Shown piece after piece: positions 47,724-58,984 of a stretch of 64,000 nt of DNA. The notes beneath the pieces were generated by a model. It had not been told where the DNA came from, made no database searches, and saw nothing but the letters and a program-made list of their open reading frames with translations. The DNA is from Camillea tinctor (Eukaryota; Ascomycota; Sordariomycetes; Xylariales; Xylariaceae). The translations under genes were made by a program, and so were the position numbers. Numbering within the stretch: the first letter of the stretch is position 1; each line of letters begins with the position of its first letter. The stretch is from contig MU394098.1 of the NCBI GenBank assembly GCA_022578605.1, forward strand, positions 1-64,000, read 5' to 3'.

Positions 47724-47735
47724 ATTTATATTTAT
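47706..47735. repeat. ATTCAT/ATTTAT hexamer repeat over the rmi1 start codon
   Basis: Three ATTCAT units encode the alternating Met-Asn start of Rmi1, and two ATTTAT units lie directly upstream in the leader. Copy-number change would add or remove start codons. Confidence 0.85.
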
Positions 47736-48375
47736 ATTTCCAAATTATTGGCTGCTGCTGAGAAGTGATGTTGGTGGTGTCGGTGTAAGTGTAAGTGTAA
47801 GTGTTAGTGTTAGTGTTAGTGATAGTTGTTTGCTTCGGTTTATAGAGCGTACTACTACATAAGTATCTAGGTACTTAGGTATATAAGTGGAAAAGGTGAA
47901 GAAGAAGAGGAAGCAATAAGTTGAAAGGGGAAAAGAAGTTTAAAGTTTAAGTAGGTCAGTTTCCAACATTTTACAGTCCACCCCTTCCCCAAAGTTCGAC
48001 ATGAGACGAGACGTCCATACCATCTTTTATATAAGCTGCGTGCCAAGAACGATGCCAAGCTCGCTAGAGACGACATGCTTGGCAACCATGCAACATATTG
48101 TAACTACCTAAGCTCTATCTAAGCTCACGCCACAGTGGCTTAGAAGCCGAGGATAGGGAGCTGCGTCAGCACCTGCAGCTCGACTTCTGTCAACTTCGCC
48201 TGCTACCTAAGTACTCCGTAAGTGACATAACATACATAACCTTTTCCATATCTTCATCACCATCACCTTCTCAGATAACAAACAACTCTAACCCCCCCCC
48301 CCCCCATTTTATAACTAAACCGAATATTCCCCCCTGACAATCAACATACCTATCTATCAACCCAATTCTCAGAAA
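47724..48375. promoter_or_regulatory. Shared divergent promoter region, rmi1 / vps51
   Basis: 652 bp between divergent starts. It includes the GTGTAA/GTGTTA hexamer array near the rmi1 leader, and a C14 run (48292-48305) in the vps51 leader. No canonical TATA element is evident. Confidence 0.55.
47783..47824. repeat. GTGTAA/GTGTTA hexamer array
   Basis: Seven tandem hexamers: three GTGTAA, three GTGTTA and one GTGATA. They lie 60-100 bp upstream of the rmi1 start. The unit differs from the TTAGGG telomere repeat. Confidence 0.85.
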
Positions 48376-49388
48376 ATGTCGACTATAGCCTCCCCCCGCG
48401 ACCCAGGGGCGCCTTTCCCTCGCCGCATCAACTCCCAAGCGACACCCACATCCTCAACTCGACCGAGCCTCGAAAGCACCCGCTCTCCCGTATCCCCCAA
48501 CGCCTCCTCTTCCACCTCCACCTCTACTACCAACCCGAACCCGAGTTCGAGCACCAATCCCAACCCGAAGCGCAACCGCGCCGCCCTGCGAGAATACTAC
48601 AACCTGCGGAAAGCGGCCGCCACGCCCCCGCCCTCGGTCGAGGTAACCGACGAGACGGGGGCGCAGCACCACCAGGAGCACTCCGAGGTGCCGCCGAGCG
48701 AGATGGACAAGCCCGGGTTCGACGCCGAGGCGTACGTACAGCGGGCGCTGGCCGAGCACGGCATGGAGGAGCTGCTGCGGCTGTACACGCGCGTGCTGGG
48801 CGAGACGCGGGCGCTCGACGCCGAGAAGAAGGCCCTCGTGTACGACAACTACAGCAAGCTGATCACCGCCACCGAGACCATACGGAAGGTCAGTCAGAAA
48901 GAAATAGCCATAGTGGTATAAACCAGAAAAGACGGTTGTTAACTTTTTTTTGATGGGTGCTATTATATATGTAGATGCGAACGAACATGGACCCATTGAA
49001 CCCCATGGCCTCGACCCTCGACCCGGCCATCGCCCAGATATACTCCCAAGCCTCGGCGATCCGCGACTCGCTACGAAAAGCCGTGCCACCTCCCGACGCG
49101 GCCAAGAAAGAGGCAGACGAAGCTGCCCGCAGGAGGATGCAGACGAAGCAACTAGCCCTCGAAGTTCTCGACACACCGGATAAGATACGGGCGCTCGTCA
49201 GCGAGGGGCGGTTGGAAGACGCAAGACAGGTCTGGTCGATGCCGCGAAGGCTTCTCCTGGTCTGGAAGGAACAGGGCCTGGGCGGTACCGATGTCGACGC
49301 CTGCATAGAAGACGGTGATGCGGCACTTCGCGGAGAACCGAGCAAGGGCAATTGGCGCGATCCCGACAATGGAAACGATGAAGATTAA
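48376..49388 (+). CDS. vps51: GARP complex subunit Vps51
   Basis: Exons 48376-48888 and 48975-49388 (86-bp intron, phase 0, donor GTCAGT) encode 308 aa. A Ser/Thr/Pro-rich head of about 75 residues is followed by the Vps51 core: ALREYYNLR, FDAEAYVQRALAEHGMEELL, LVYDNYSKLITATETIRKMR and NMDPLNPM. The N-terminal REYYNL-type motif and the coiled helix are the parts of Vps51 that bind the SNARE Tlg1 in yeast. The complex (Vps51-54) tethers endosome-derived vesicles at the trans-Golgi. The C-terminal half is Ala/Arg-rich helix followed by a segment (RALVSEGRLEDARQVW) common to fungal orthologues. The splice joins LITATETIRK to MRTNMDP, which restores the conserved run. Confidence 0.9.
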
Positions 49389-49514
49389 AATGTTGATCGC
49401 AGCTTTGATCAAGGGGAACCAGCTTAGTAGTTAGGGGTACGATACACACAGGTCATCACTAAAAGACGGTGGTGTCCTAGCTACATGTCCGACATCTCGG
49501 CCCAAACCCCTAGC

Positions 49515-50974
49515 CTACGGCAGTTCTCGAACATCGACTATCTCAAAGGGATCATGATCCGCCTTGCTAACCAGTACGCGAACGTTGCCGTATTTTGTCG
49601 TCTCCAGCTCCACCTCGAGCATCGGCTTCAGTCTCTGCTCCAGGTACTTCCGCTCCGAGTTGCTGTGGAATACGGTAACGACAGTCTGGCCGAGCTGGGT
49701 GTGCCGAAGAGCGTAGTGGTGGGCCATCTCACCCGTAACTAGCACATGAGCGTCCGTGTTCTTGAGGATATCGGCCCCAGAGCCTGCACACACGGCAATC
49801 TTGGTAATGTTCTGGTTCTCGACATAGTCCTTCACAGAAGGAGGGCTGGCCACCATGATGTGGCGCTGGTCTCCGATGCCGGCAGAAAGTCGCTTCAGCA
49901 GGGTGTTCAAGGTGATGCCGTTGGCCAGTTCGACGGTGCGGCCGTATCCAGTCCCCTGATGCCCGTTAGGCAGGGGGCGCGAAATCGGTTGCACGACCGT
50001 CCGCTGGACTTGGGCGTCGCCGGCTAGAAGAATATCACAGAGCCAGTCGTTCAATCCACCACTGGCAGCATCCATGGCCGTGTGAGGGCAATAGACGGAG
50101 ATCCCCGCGGCTATGAGTCTAAGGAGCTGTGTCTGCATGGGGTCCTTGGTGGTTAAGGACTTCAGGGGCCTGAAGATGACCGGATCTACATCGTTGTCAT
50201 CAAGTGATTAGAGAGCGAATCTCGCTTTTAAGATGGGGGCGAGTTGAGTTGGGGGGGGGAAGGGGGGCGGAGATGGGTAAGGCAGAATCATAATCAACAT
50301 ACGATAGCAAACGATCATCTTGGCCCCTTCCTCGAGGGCCTCGCTAACGACGTCTGCGGTCAGGTCATTGGTGAGAAGAACGGTGGGTGGCAGTCCACTC
50401 TCGGGTTTCGATGCGAAGGACGGTGCTTCTTCGAGCAGTACTACAAGCAGACATTATATGTCAGGAACATATATATATCCATATGCATAGGCAGTTATAA
50501 ATTGAAATGGGGGCTCAGTTCTTCACTTACATCCTGTGTTATCCCATGCGCTGTCAGCCAGCTCCTCCGGGAACCTAGTAGTTGTAAGGAGGTTATATTA
50601 GTACATAATTCGTGATATGCTTTTTTACAGAACTTATTGTCGAAGATAATATATATGAGATGGAGGATGGTTTCTCACAGGGTTTGCATAGCCTTCACTA
50701 CTGCGCCGGTGAACGAAACAGGTGTCGTCGCCATGGTGCTTGAATTTCTTGTGCTCTGGTTGTCTGTGGTGTTTCCTCTGGTTCGAAACGAACTTGGACT
50801 TTGGAATGGTGCAAGATGACTGGTACTGATACAGGTATAGTCGTGTCGAACTCTGGATCTGCTGCTTACCACGGGGCGGTGGGAAAGACTGGCACTAGAG
50901 AAGAGTCTGGATGATGACGATGATGATGATGCTCGGACTATGATGTGAGATAGTCGAGATTGAGGTTTGAACAT
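49515..50974 (-). CDS. NIF3-family protein with probable mitochondrial leader
   Basis: Four exons, 50974-50679, 50574-50531, 50440-50303 and 50185-49515, total 382 aa with all phases fitting. The tiny 44-bp exon 2 supplies FPEELADSAWDNTG. NIF3 landmarks: WDNTG-LLLE, CYHPVIFRPLK, VYCPHTAMDAASGGLNDWL, VTGEMAHHYAL and FHSNSERKYL. These contain the His/Asp/Glu residues that bind two metal ions in the family. The N-terminal 79 residues are rich in Ser and Arg and almost free of acidic residues, like a mitochondrial presequence, and an inner Met at position 80 (MATTPVSFTG) could give a cytosolic form. The biochemical role of NIF3 proteins remains unclear. It converges on vps51 (126 bp apart) and diverges from the BolA gene. 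Confidence 0.9.
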
Positions 50975-51720
50975 TGCCCTGCTATGGGTCGAATAGGAGA
51001 AGGTTTACTGCTCCTTACGCCAGACCTGAATGATGTAATGAGGTCCTAGAAGTATTTTATTTGTAGGGTATTATTCATTCATTCATTCATGCATCCATCC
51101 ATTCGTTTATAAGAAGACTAGGTTAGCTAAATCAGTAATAAGCTATGGATATAGGGTGACGGGGTTAGATCTAGACCTGCTACCGATTCATTAGGACCCT
51201 TATCGATAAAGTTCGATACCCCCCCATTCCAAACCCCAAACCCCACCTCAATTGCCTTACCTCAGCGGTACCGTTCTATAGATTAGGTTATGCCATCATC
51301 GGCGAACGCGGGGCAATCTTGCGCCTGGTAAACACCTCCAACCTTACTTATTATTTACTTACTTACTTACATCCCTAACCCGGCTTATTCTCCTACAACT
51401 CCCTTTTACCTCGTCTTATAACCCAACCACCTACTAAACCCCGAAAAGCGCATTAAACCATACTCCCCAGCTTCTATCCGCAAGAACCGAGATATTCGAG
51501 CTGTATACCTCCCATCTACCTACAATCCAGGAAAGAGAGTAGAAAACGTATACAAGCCAAAGGAGCCGAAGCACAACTTTACTGCGTTACCTCATACCTA
51601 CCTACATACATTCTTCACCTTCCACCTCTCATCCTTCACCCACCCACAATCCCCAAACCAAACCGAGCCGACCTGTATCCAACCCGCGCCCGGCGCTTCG
51701 ATCCATCGCATCCAACCCCC
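50975..51720. promoter_or_regulatory. Divergent promoter region, NIF3 / BolA
   Basis: 746 bp between divergent starts, with an ATTC tetranucleotide run (51073-51103) and a CTTA run near 51350. No specific element was identified. Confidence 0.5.
51073..51103. repeat. ATTC/ATCC tetranucleotide repeat
   Basis: Imperfect tandem tetramers in the NIF3/BolA intergenic region. Confidence 0.8.
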
Positions 51721-52156
51721 ATGGCCTCGCCATCCGCGCCCATAACCGAGGCCTCGCTCAAGGCCGCGCTGACGGAGCGCCTCAACGCCGTGCACGTCGA
51801 AGTGACAGACATGTCCGGTTCGTCCCGTCCCCTCTTCCCCCTCCCCCCATTTACCTCCCTTCGCTAACCCTTGCTCCCTAGGCGGCTGCGGGCAATCCTT
51901 CACATCGCTGATCGTATCGCCGGGCTTCGCGGGGCTCAGCAGCCTGAAGCGGCACCGGGCGGTCAACGCGGCGCTGCGGTCCGAGATCGCGGCGATCCAC
52001 GCGTGGAGCGCGCGGTGCCAGACGCCGGAGGAGTGGGCCAAGTCGGGCGGTGGCGGCGGGGGCCAGAGCGGATCGGTAGCGGGAGACGAAGGGGGGAACG
52101 TAGGACCCCCGATGGATGGGACGGTGGGGGGCAGGGTGCAGGGGATTGATGCTTAG
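51721..52156 (+). CDS. BolA-family protein (BOLA2/Fra2-like)
   Basis: Exon 1, 51721-51817, and exon 2, 51882-52156, with a 64-bp intron (donor GTTCGT, CTAAC branch site, CCTAG), give 123 aa. The BolA fold is complete in residues 8-95: LTERLNAVHVEVTDMSGGCGQSF, LIVSPGFAG, the conserved helix LKRHRAVNAAL and IHAWSARCQTPEEW. The Cys in GGCGQ and the invariant His of the RHR helix are the ligands through which BolA2 proteins share a 2Fe-2S cluster with monothiol glutaredoxins. In yeast the cytosolic pair Fra2-Grx3/4 reports iron status. The last 30 residues are a Gly-rich tail with no homology known to me. No targeting peptide is seen, favouring the cytosolic paralogue. The donor is non-ideal, but the junction is exact in the conserved motif. 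Confidence 0.9.
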
Positions 52157-52947
52157 GCGGGCAAGGGAGGGGAGGGGGATGGTAATAGAGGGGGGGGAGG
52201 AGAGGAGAGGATATGGGAAAAGGGGGAGATTTGGATATACCCCATGAACTTTGAATCCACACAATAAACGGAACACCGGCGACAGTACGCCGCCGCAATC
52301 ACCCACCAGCAGATCTCAGGAGGCAAAAGAAAAAAAAGGGGGGGGTGGTAATGAACTCGGTATATAACCGCTATGAGTAAAGGCAACGAGGTCAATTGCT
52401 ACACATATTTCTCTTGAAAAGAAAAAGAGAGACAGAGAGAGGATTCAATAACAAATACATATATTTGTTTCAACCTCTATTCGCAGCATTCTAATCCTTA
52501 GGTACTATACTCGATCACTCTATGTTTTTGAAAATCCCAATCCAGCTTTTCAAACTTAATTCCTTCTTTTACTCATTCATTCACACAACCAACCCCCTTC
52601 CACCCTTTTAAACTCCCTAACCCACCCCTTAGTTAAGTACTAGTCCGGTACATACACTTGGATAATCACCATCAATAACAGGACCAATCATTGCTATCGT
52701 CATCATTTCTTATTCTTTTTCTTCTTCTTTTCGTCGTTCATTTCTTTGCTTTCTAATCGCTATAGTTAGACATTTGCCCCCTTCCCCTTTTTCTACTTCC
52801 TCCCCTCTCTACCCCCTTACCATCCATCCATGAATTCTTTAAATACACATAAGCCCCTTCATATTCATAACCCTCATTCCCCTATCCCATTCTCCTCATC
52901 CCCCATCCATTCCTATCCTCTCATTTCATCATCTTCAACCCTCCAAC
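52157..52947. other. Intergenic, BolA to apl2 (convergent)
   Basis: 790 bp of purine-rich then pyrimidine-rich DNA holding both 3' UTRs. Short frames here are compositional. Confidence 0.55.
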
Positions 52948-55339
52948 CTAGAAAAGCCCCAACAAATCCTCATTAGCGTTCTTCTTCTGCTCGCCTCCGC
53001 TCTGGTGCCCGAGCTGCACCGATGCCGGTGGGGGCTGGCTCGACTCGCCGAGGTCCAGCCCCGCGAATCCGTTCATGAGGTCGTTTGCTCCGCCAGCCGG
53101 AGCCGGAGCCGGAGCTGGCGCATCGAACAAGCCCATCATATCCGCCATGCCGCCCGAAGGCTGGGTCGCGCTCGTGGGGCTGGCCACGCGGTCCGGCGTG
53201 GCGCTTGCCGAGTTTTGCTCGTGCGACGCGGGCGCTGCACCGTCGAAGTCGATATCCAGCAGGTTTTCGATGTTGCTCTGTTGTGGCGCGCCGTTCTGGC
53301 CGGCCGCTGCGACGGAGGCGGCGATGGGGTTCTCGGCCGCGTTCTGGCGCTGCTCCTGGATGGCCGCCCGTTGGATCTCGTCGGCGCCGAAGCGGCCCTT
53401 GCCCACGAACGACTCGGGTGGCTTGTGGTAGACAGATGCCAGGGTAGATAGCTCGCCCAGGAGTTGTTCTAGCAGGGTCGCCGGCAAGCTGGTCATTGTC
53501 GTGGTAATGGCTGGCTTTTGTGATAGGACAATATTCTGGGATGGTTAGCATGGGCATCGACGTAAGGAATGTGTGTGTGTGTGTATAAATAAAAATATTT
53601 ACCTTTGCGATATCCAGGTCCCCTGATAGAAGACGCCAGTAAACGTAAGCTCGATCCCGAATATCCGGGTTGTCATTCTCCGCCGTCGCTGACTGTAGGA
53701 CTTTTTGAACAAGTCCCTGGTTGCTACCCGGCTTCTTCAAGAATAGCTTTACCACTGCTGTTAGGATTTGGAGTTGCGTCTGTGTGAACTCGCTCATGAA
53801 CCCGTCCACAAAGGTGGCCAAGATCTCGTCTGCGTTGCTGATTTTTTCGGCGTACTCTCCGACAATCCATATTAGTGAACCCCTAGCAGTGGGCTCATCT
53901 AGTTCGTCGATATGGTCACAGAGAGTTGGGATGACCCCTTCGTAGCCCGGATACTTTCGTAGGATATCTTTCACGACAACGACGACTTCTTGTACCACAT
54001 AGTTGACCTTGGTGGCGATGAGGTCCAGTAGAGCATTGACGCACTTCTCACTAGCGCCCTCGATCTTGATGGCAACCTGACCGATGGCCTTGACGGCCCT
54101 CCGGACGAAATCCATATCCACTTCTAGAGCATACTCTTTCAACTCGGCTAGCAATTGTTCGTAATTCTTCTCGTTGGCTATTCTAACCATGATTTCGAGC
54201 TTCTGTAGCTTTACATAGGGAGGGTCGTTGTATTTGCAGAAGAAAACCCGCAGTTCCTTGCTTAGGATGTCGGGCTTCGCCTGTAGCAGCAGGTCTATAT
54301 TCCGCAGGGCAACGTATTGGACTTCGGGGGCAGACGCAATCAGGGTGACTATTGTAGATAGATAGATTAGCAGCAAAGTCAGCTCATCATGTCAAGGTTA
54401 CTAACCTAGAGGCGGTGCCATCTTCTTTAGGTACTGCCGCACCAGGTCTGGGTTGATGACTTTCATATGGATAAAGACGACCTTGACGGCGGCGAGCACG
54501 ACGCTGGGATTGACGTGCTGGAACTGGGGCGCGACTCTTTCGCAGATATGCTCCGACTCCTTGACGTCCTGCGGGGGGTAATCGGCCAGCGTGGAGAGGA
54601 TCGTCACTCTCCCCCATTCGGTGCATTCGTTCAGCGCCATCATCAGTTTCTTGAGCGTAGCTGAGGTGATCACCAGGGCTCTCGTCTCGGGCGCCGTCTC
54701 GGATATTTCTGATAGGGCTTGTACCGAGTTGGCGACGACCATGGGGTTGGGATCGCCGATCATCTCCTGTAATATTTCCAAAAAGCCGTTCTCGATACAC
54801 ATGGAGGGATTCAGGTCGAAGAGCTTGGCTACACATATAGCAGCAGTTTTCCGTACGTAGGGCGACTCGTCCCGTAAGGTTTTGCGTAAGGGTTCTTCCA
54901 TGTAGTCCACCATCTTGTCTACGCGAATACAACCCATGGTCCTGATAGCGAGCGCTCGTATAAGGGGGTTCGGGTCTTCCGAGTCTTGCACGAAGGTGTT
55001 GACGGCGAGGATACACAGATCGGGGTGGGATTTTGCGTAGTTCCTAAAGCCTCCCATCAGTCCAACACGGACAGAAGAGGAGGTAGCAAGGGCTAATTGA
55101 CCAACTCACATTAAGTATAAGTAGACCAGTTTCTTCTGATCTAAATCCCCCGTGGCAATGTTCTTCAGAACGTCTGGGAACAGCTGCGACACATCCTTGC
55201 CTAAGGTCATAGCCATGATGGTCTTCTGAATGGACTCTTTCCTTTCCCAGGCATACTGAGATACCAAACCAGCTCGCAGTTCGAACGTCTCGCCCTTCCT
55301 AGGCACGGCGAAGGCGCCGCGAATGCGATTCACCGCCAT
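52948..55339 (-). CDS. apl2: AP-1 complex beta subunit (beta-adaptin)
   Basis: Four exons, 55339-55110, 55043-54406, 54348-53603 and 53535-52948, total 733 aa with exact phases. The trunk is an almost unbroken run of HEAT-like helices: [102 protein letters not shown] and [12 protein letters not shown]. The hinge contains a clathrin box (NLLDIDF) and ends in DLLGLF, a second clathrin-type motif. The appendage ear domain is absent, as in fungal AP-1 beta. With gamma, mu and sigma subunits it sorts cargo at the trans-Golgi and endosomes. The third intron contains a GT microsatellite (53571-53585). The length agrees with fungal Apl2. Confidence 0.95.
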
Positions 55340-56278
55340 GGTGCGGGTGTGGGTGTGGGTGTAATTGGAGTTGGAGTTTGTAGAGATGCGATCATAAGCT
55401 TCAGGTCGGAGTTCACAGGTTAGTGGATTGGTGGATTGGTGGACTGGCGGGGTTCCACGATTTGGGATATTGGAGAATGAGAATATGGATATGAATGAGA
55501 ATGGAAATGGGAATGGGGAATGAGAATATAAAGAAGGGGAAGAGAAAAGAGAGAGAGAGAATTAGGGGCCCTCGTAGGGCTGCAGTAAGTGCATTCGATC
55601 TCTCCCCCCAGTCAAAGTAAAGTTAGACTTTTAAGAGTTGATATGTACCAAAACTAATAATAATATGATCTCTTGGCTTTTAGATCTTGATCTTTACCGT
55701 TTGCCGTAATTCGGGAGACGGGACACATCTGTCGACAGAAAAGATGAAATAATTACTATGACCGAATTTCCAAGTCTTGGGTACATCTATAAGTAAATAA
55801 GTACCTGCTAAAGCCACACAGTTGAGGCTGATGTGTCACGAGCGATGAGGCACTGATGAGGCACCTGGGCATCTCTCTGCTTGGCCCGAGCTTCTGAACC
55901 TTCCTTCTGGAAAAGGTATTACTCTATAACCTCGTAAGACCCACTTAACATCAACCCGGCAAATCCAGCAGTACGTCGCCTGCGTACCTATCTACGGTAG
56001 CCTCACTGCACTTACAAGAATTCACATATACACCCATTTCCGATCATTTTCAAACCCCCCGAATAAGTATATATATGAAAACTTTAGAAGTTTATAAATA
56101 AACAAGCAAAAAATAATTACACATTACCTATCTCAATACTTACAAAAACTAGTTAAGGGAAGGAAAAAAAAAGGGGGAGTGGAAGCAGAATCAAGGGGGT
56201 GAAAAGGGGATTGCTTAACCATACCTACCTATCTAAAAGCCCGCACTCTTTTGAAGACCCTACCTACCTACCTACCAA
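55340..56278. promoter_or_regulatory. Divergent region, apl2 / small membrane protein gene
   Basis: 939 bp. Close to apl2 there are GGGTGT and GGATTGGT repeats (55347-55373, 55421-55445) and a GAATGG-rich stretch; the other half has TACCTACC repeats ending at the small gene's ATG. No specific element is assigned. Confidence 0.5.
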
Positions 56279-56677
56279 ATGGTAAGAAACATTTATTTTC
56301 TTCCTATCTTTGTATATTATCTTACAGACAAATTGGTAACTATGTAATTCACTCACTCAATATCTCTCCCACTATTTAGGCCAGTTTCCCCAACCTCAGG
56401 CGCCTCTTCATCGAGGCTCGATCAGACGACGAAGAGCGGGAGGTATCACGAAGAGCTGTAAGCACCCAATCCCAAAAACCAAGCCCCGTATCCATATTAT
56501 CCTTTTATTTCTTTTTTTGCCTCCCTACCTTTTGCTACTCAATGCTTCCCCATCATACTAACAAGTATCTACCTATGTGTCTTTTTCTTGATTATAAAGT
56601 TCTACAACGCCGTATTATTCATGGGCTCGGTAGCCGTATTCAGTCTCATAGCGCAGAGGATGAACGCCCCCAGATAA
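56279..56677 (+). CDS. Small single-pass membrane protein, 52 aa, three exons
   Basis: Exon 1 is only the ATG (56279-56281) followed directly by GTAAGA; intron 1 is 98 bp ending CTATTTAG; exon 2, 56380-56457; intron 2, 142 bp (GTAAGC...ATAAAG); exon 3, 56600-56677. Both junctions are phase 0. The product begins MASFPNLRRLFIEARSDD, continues with an acidic/basic helix (EEREVSRRAFYN), then one membrane helix (AVLFMGSVAVFSLIAQR) and a short polar tail (MNAPR). Size and topology resemble small subunits of mitochondrial outer-membrane or respiratory complexes, for example Tom5-like tail-anchored proteins, but I see no decisive motif and do not assign one. Two strong donors, two clean acceptors and sensible protein chemistry support a real gene. 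Confidence 0.65.
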
Positions 56678-57051
56678 TAAAGAATTTCCTTTTCTTTATT
56701 AACCTGGTTACTTTGCCAGAGCAAGAGAGGTGTGTGTGTGTGTATGTGTGCCTAAGCATGTGTGCGACTTCATCCACCCTCCCCTGTTGAAGCAAAAATA
56801 TGTAAATTATACACACAGACATTACACACATACATGGTATGAGGAAGGGGGCAAACAAAATAGAGAGGACAGGATACCTTAGCTAGAAAAAAAAACAAAA
56901 TAAGGCAACTGACAAGCCAAGGTTCTTCCATTTTTCATGCAATTCAAACAACAAATTTAAGTAAAACCCTCCTCCTCCTCCTCCTATCATTACCCTCCAG
57001 AATAGAGCATGCTTCCTTCAAGTGTACCATAATCATGAAAGGATAGAAGAA

Positions 57052-57074
57052 GGGGGGGGGGGGGGGGGGGGGGG
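57052..57074. repeat. Poly-G tract (23 G)
   Basis: Uninterrupted G run followed by A6. Confidence 0.9.
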
Positions 57075-57179
57075 AAAAAATGGATGGAGGTTGGCGGGGG
57101 TGGATTAAAAGGGAACCCGTTGCCGAACAAAGAACCGCCCAAACACCCAACCCATAACCACCCCGTGAGTTGTCCCCCT

Positions 57180-57180
<1 letters not shown>

Positions 57181-57220
<40 letters not shown>

Positions 57221-57237
57221 CCCCCCCCCCCCCCCCG

Positions 57238-57272
<35 letters not shown>
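57181..57272. repeat. 92-nt poly-C tract with two G interruptions
   Basis: All positions are C except G at 57220 and 57237. It lies 31 bp past the stop codon of the minus-strand chromatin gene, so on the transcript it would read as poly-G in the 3' UTR. The exact length is likely unreliable. Confidence 0.85.
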
Positions 57273-57275
<3 letters not shown>

Positions 57276-57303
57276 AGATGGATGGCTGGTTGGCTGGCTG
57301 GCT

Positions 57304-58984
57304 TTAATCGGACTCGCTTTCGCTTCCAAGGAACGCCAGATCAGCCATCCGCTTAGACACCCGTGAGTTTGCCTTGGCGGCCGGTTTGTCCTCGGCATCA
57401 TCATCATCACCACCACCTCCACCGTCGCCATCATGCTCATCACCATCCTCGTCATCCGACGGCTCCTTCAAAGACTTCTTAGTCGCCGCCTTGCTCCGCG
57501 ACGCCCGGCCGCCGCGCCCCCCCGTACCCCAGAGCCCGTTCATCTCAGTGACGGCCTCGAGATCGGCCATGAGCTCTCTTCTCTCTTTGATCTCCTTCGC
57601 CTTAGCTTCCGAAAACCGGCCGTCGATGCCTATATCTTGCAGCATGCCCTTGAGATGTCGGATCTTGCCTCGGCTATCGTCGCCGTACTTCTTGAGCTCG
57701 ATGCCCCAGATCTTGCGTATGCCGCACTTGACAAGCTGTTGCTGCAGCTTCTTGATCTCGGCCTCATCTCCTGTCGGTTCTTTGGTGCTCGATGCGGCCG
57801 GCTTCGTACTCCCCTTCTCTCCCTTGGCCTTGCGCTTCCTCTTGGGAGGCGGCTCGTCGAGGACGGATGACAATTCCGAGCCCGAGTCGTACGCCTTTGC
57901 GGCGGGCTGGGCTTCTTCGGGTTCAGGCTTGCTAGTATCCTTCTCCTCATCCGAATCCTCCTTCTTCTCTGCCTTTGCCTCCTCGACCTTAGCCTCCGTT
58001 GTAGATATAGTTTCCTTGGCATCCTCTCCTGCTTTCTCCTCCTTCTCCTCAACTGGCTTTTTCTCTTCATCCTCGCTTTCCGACTCTACTTTTGCATTCT
58101 TCGTGGCCCGTTTCTTGGCAGGCGTAGGGCGCTTTCGCTTACGGCCGGAGGACTCATCGGAATCATCCACCTTCTCCTCGTCCGATTCTACGGGTTTCTT
58201 GGTCTTGCGTCGGGGCGCGGCCTTCTTCGGGGTCTTCTTCTGAGTCTTGGGTGGGGCTTTCTTCTGCTTCTTCTTGGGTTTGACCTCTTCCTCGGAGTCT
58301 TCTAGCTCGCTCAGCTCAGACTCGGAATCTTCTACCTTAGCTTTGCGACCTGCTGCCTTTTTGGTCTTATCCTCTTCACTGTTTTCGTCGGACATATCCA
58401 GGTCGCTGAGTTCCGAGTCCGAGTCTTCTTTCTTTGCCGAACCCCGCTTGGCAGCCTGCTTCTTCCCCTTGGGTGGCTCTTCCTCAGATTCGCTCAGGTC
58501 GCTTAAGGGCGAGTCGGATTCCTCCTTCTTCGGCTTGGCTTTCTTTGTCGCGCGGGCATTGGCGCCCTTAGCTCCCTTGGCTCCCTTCTTTTGGCGTTTA
58601 GGTGCAGGGGACGGTTCATCGCTCGGCTGTCGTTTGACCCCATTTTTGGAGTCATCCTCGTCCTTCTTAGTAGGTGGGTTCGATGAAGATGGTTCAGGCT
58701 CTTCGGACAATAGCTTGTCCTATGGTTATTTATGAATAGAATTAGTGGACAGTTGTTGGCCATTGGGATAGTCCCGTGCAAACGCGTACCGCTAGCTCCT
58801 TGATGATGGTCCGACTGCGTGCTTTCCACTCGGGTCCTGCGAAGAAACCATCCTCGAGTCCGTGTTTCTCCTCGACGCGTTGGCGAACGATATTCACGGT
58901 AAGGTCTTCGAGGTTCTGGCTGCGTACGATGGCGCGGACCTCATCGCTAAGATCCTTCTCCAGGACCTCTGCTGAGGGAGCCAT
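57304..58984 (-). CDS. DEK-C / HIRIP3-like chromatin protein
   Basis: Exons 58984-58790 and 58719-57304 (70-bp intron, donor GTACGC, phase 0) give 536 aa. Residues 1-65 form a DEK C-terminal-like helical domain (DLSDEVRAIVRSQNLEDLTVNIVRQRVEEKHG). The middle 300 residues are highly charged Lys/Glu/Ser low complexity with repeated SDSELSDL and SESELSELE motifs, probable casein-kinase-2 sites and nuclear signals. Near the C-terminus is a conserved block (KLQQQLVKCGIRKIWGIELK, then KIRHLKGMLQDIGIDGRFSEAKAKEIKERREL) resembling the HIRIP3/CHZ-type region of histone-chaperone-associated proteins. Fungal homologues are usually labelled transcriptional regulator. The role is inferred to be nuclear and chromatin-linked. 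The stop lies 31 bp from a poly-C tract. Confidence 0.8.

Larger units (their letters stand above)
56678..57303. other. Intergenic with long poly-G and poly-C tracts
   Basis: Convergent space between the small membrane protein gene and the chromatin gene. It holds a TG repeat (56731-56748), a G23 run (57052-57074) and a 92-nt C tract interrupted by two Gs (57181-57272). It ends in TGGC repeats next to the 3' end of the following gene. Confidence 0.75.

Noticed and set aside
47783..47824. GTGTAA/GTGTTA array as an internal telomere repeat
   Set aside because: The unit does not match TTAGGG and the array sits in a gene leader; simple slippage is the better explanation.
48454..49176. 240-codon minus-strand frame over vps51
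   Set aside because: It is antisense to both exons of vps51 and crosses its intron; no motif.
57084..57356. Polyproline/polyglycine frames over the C tract
   Set aside because: Homopolymer artefact adjacent to the true 3' end of the chromatin gene.
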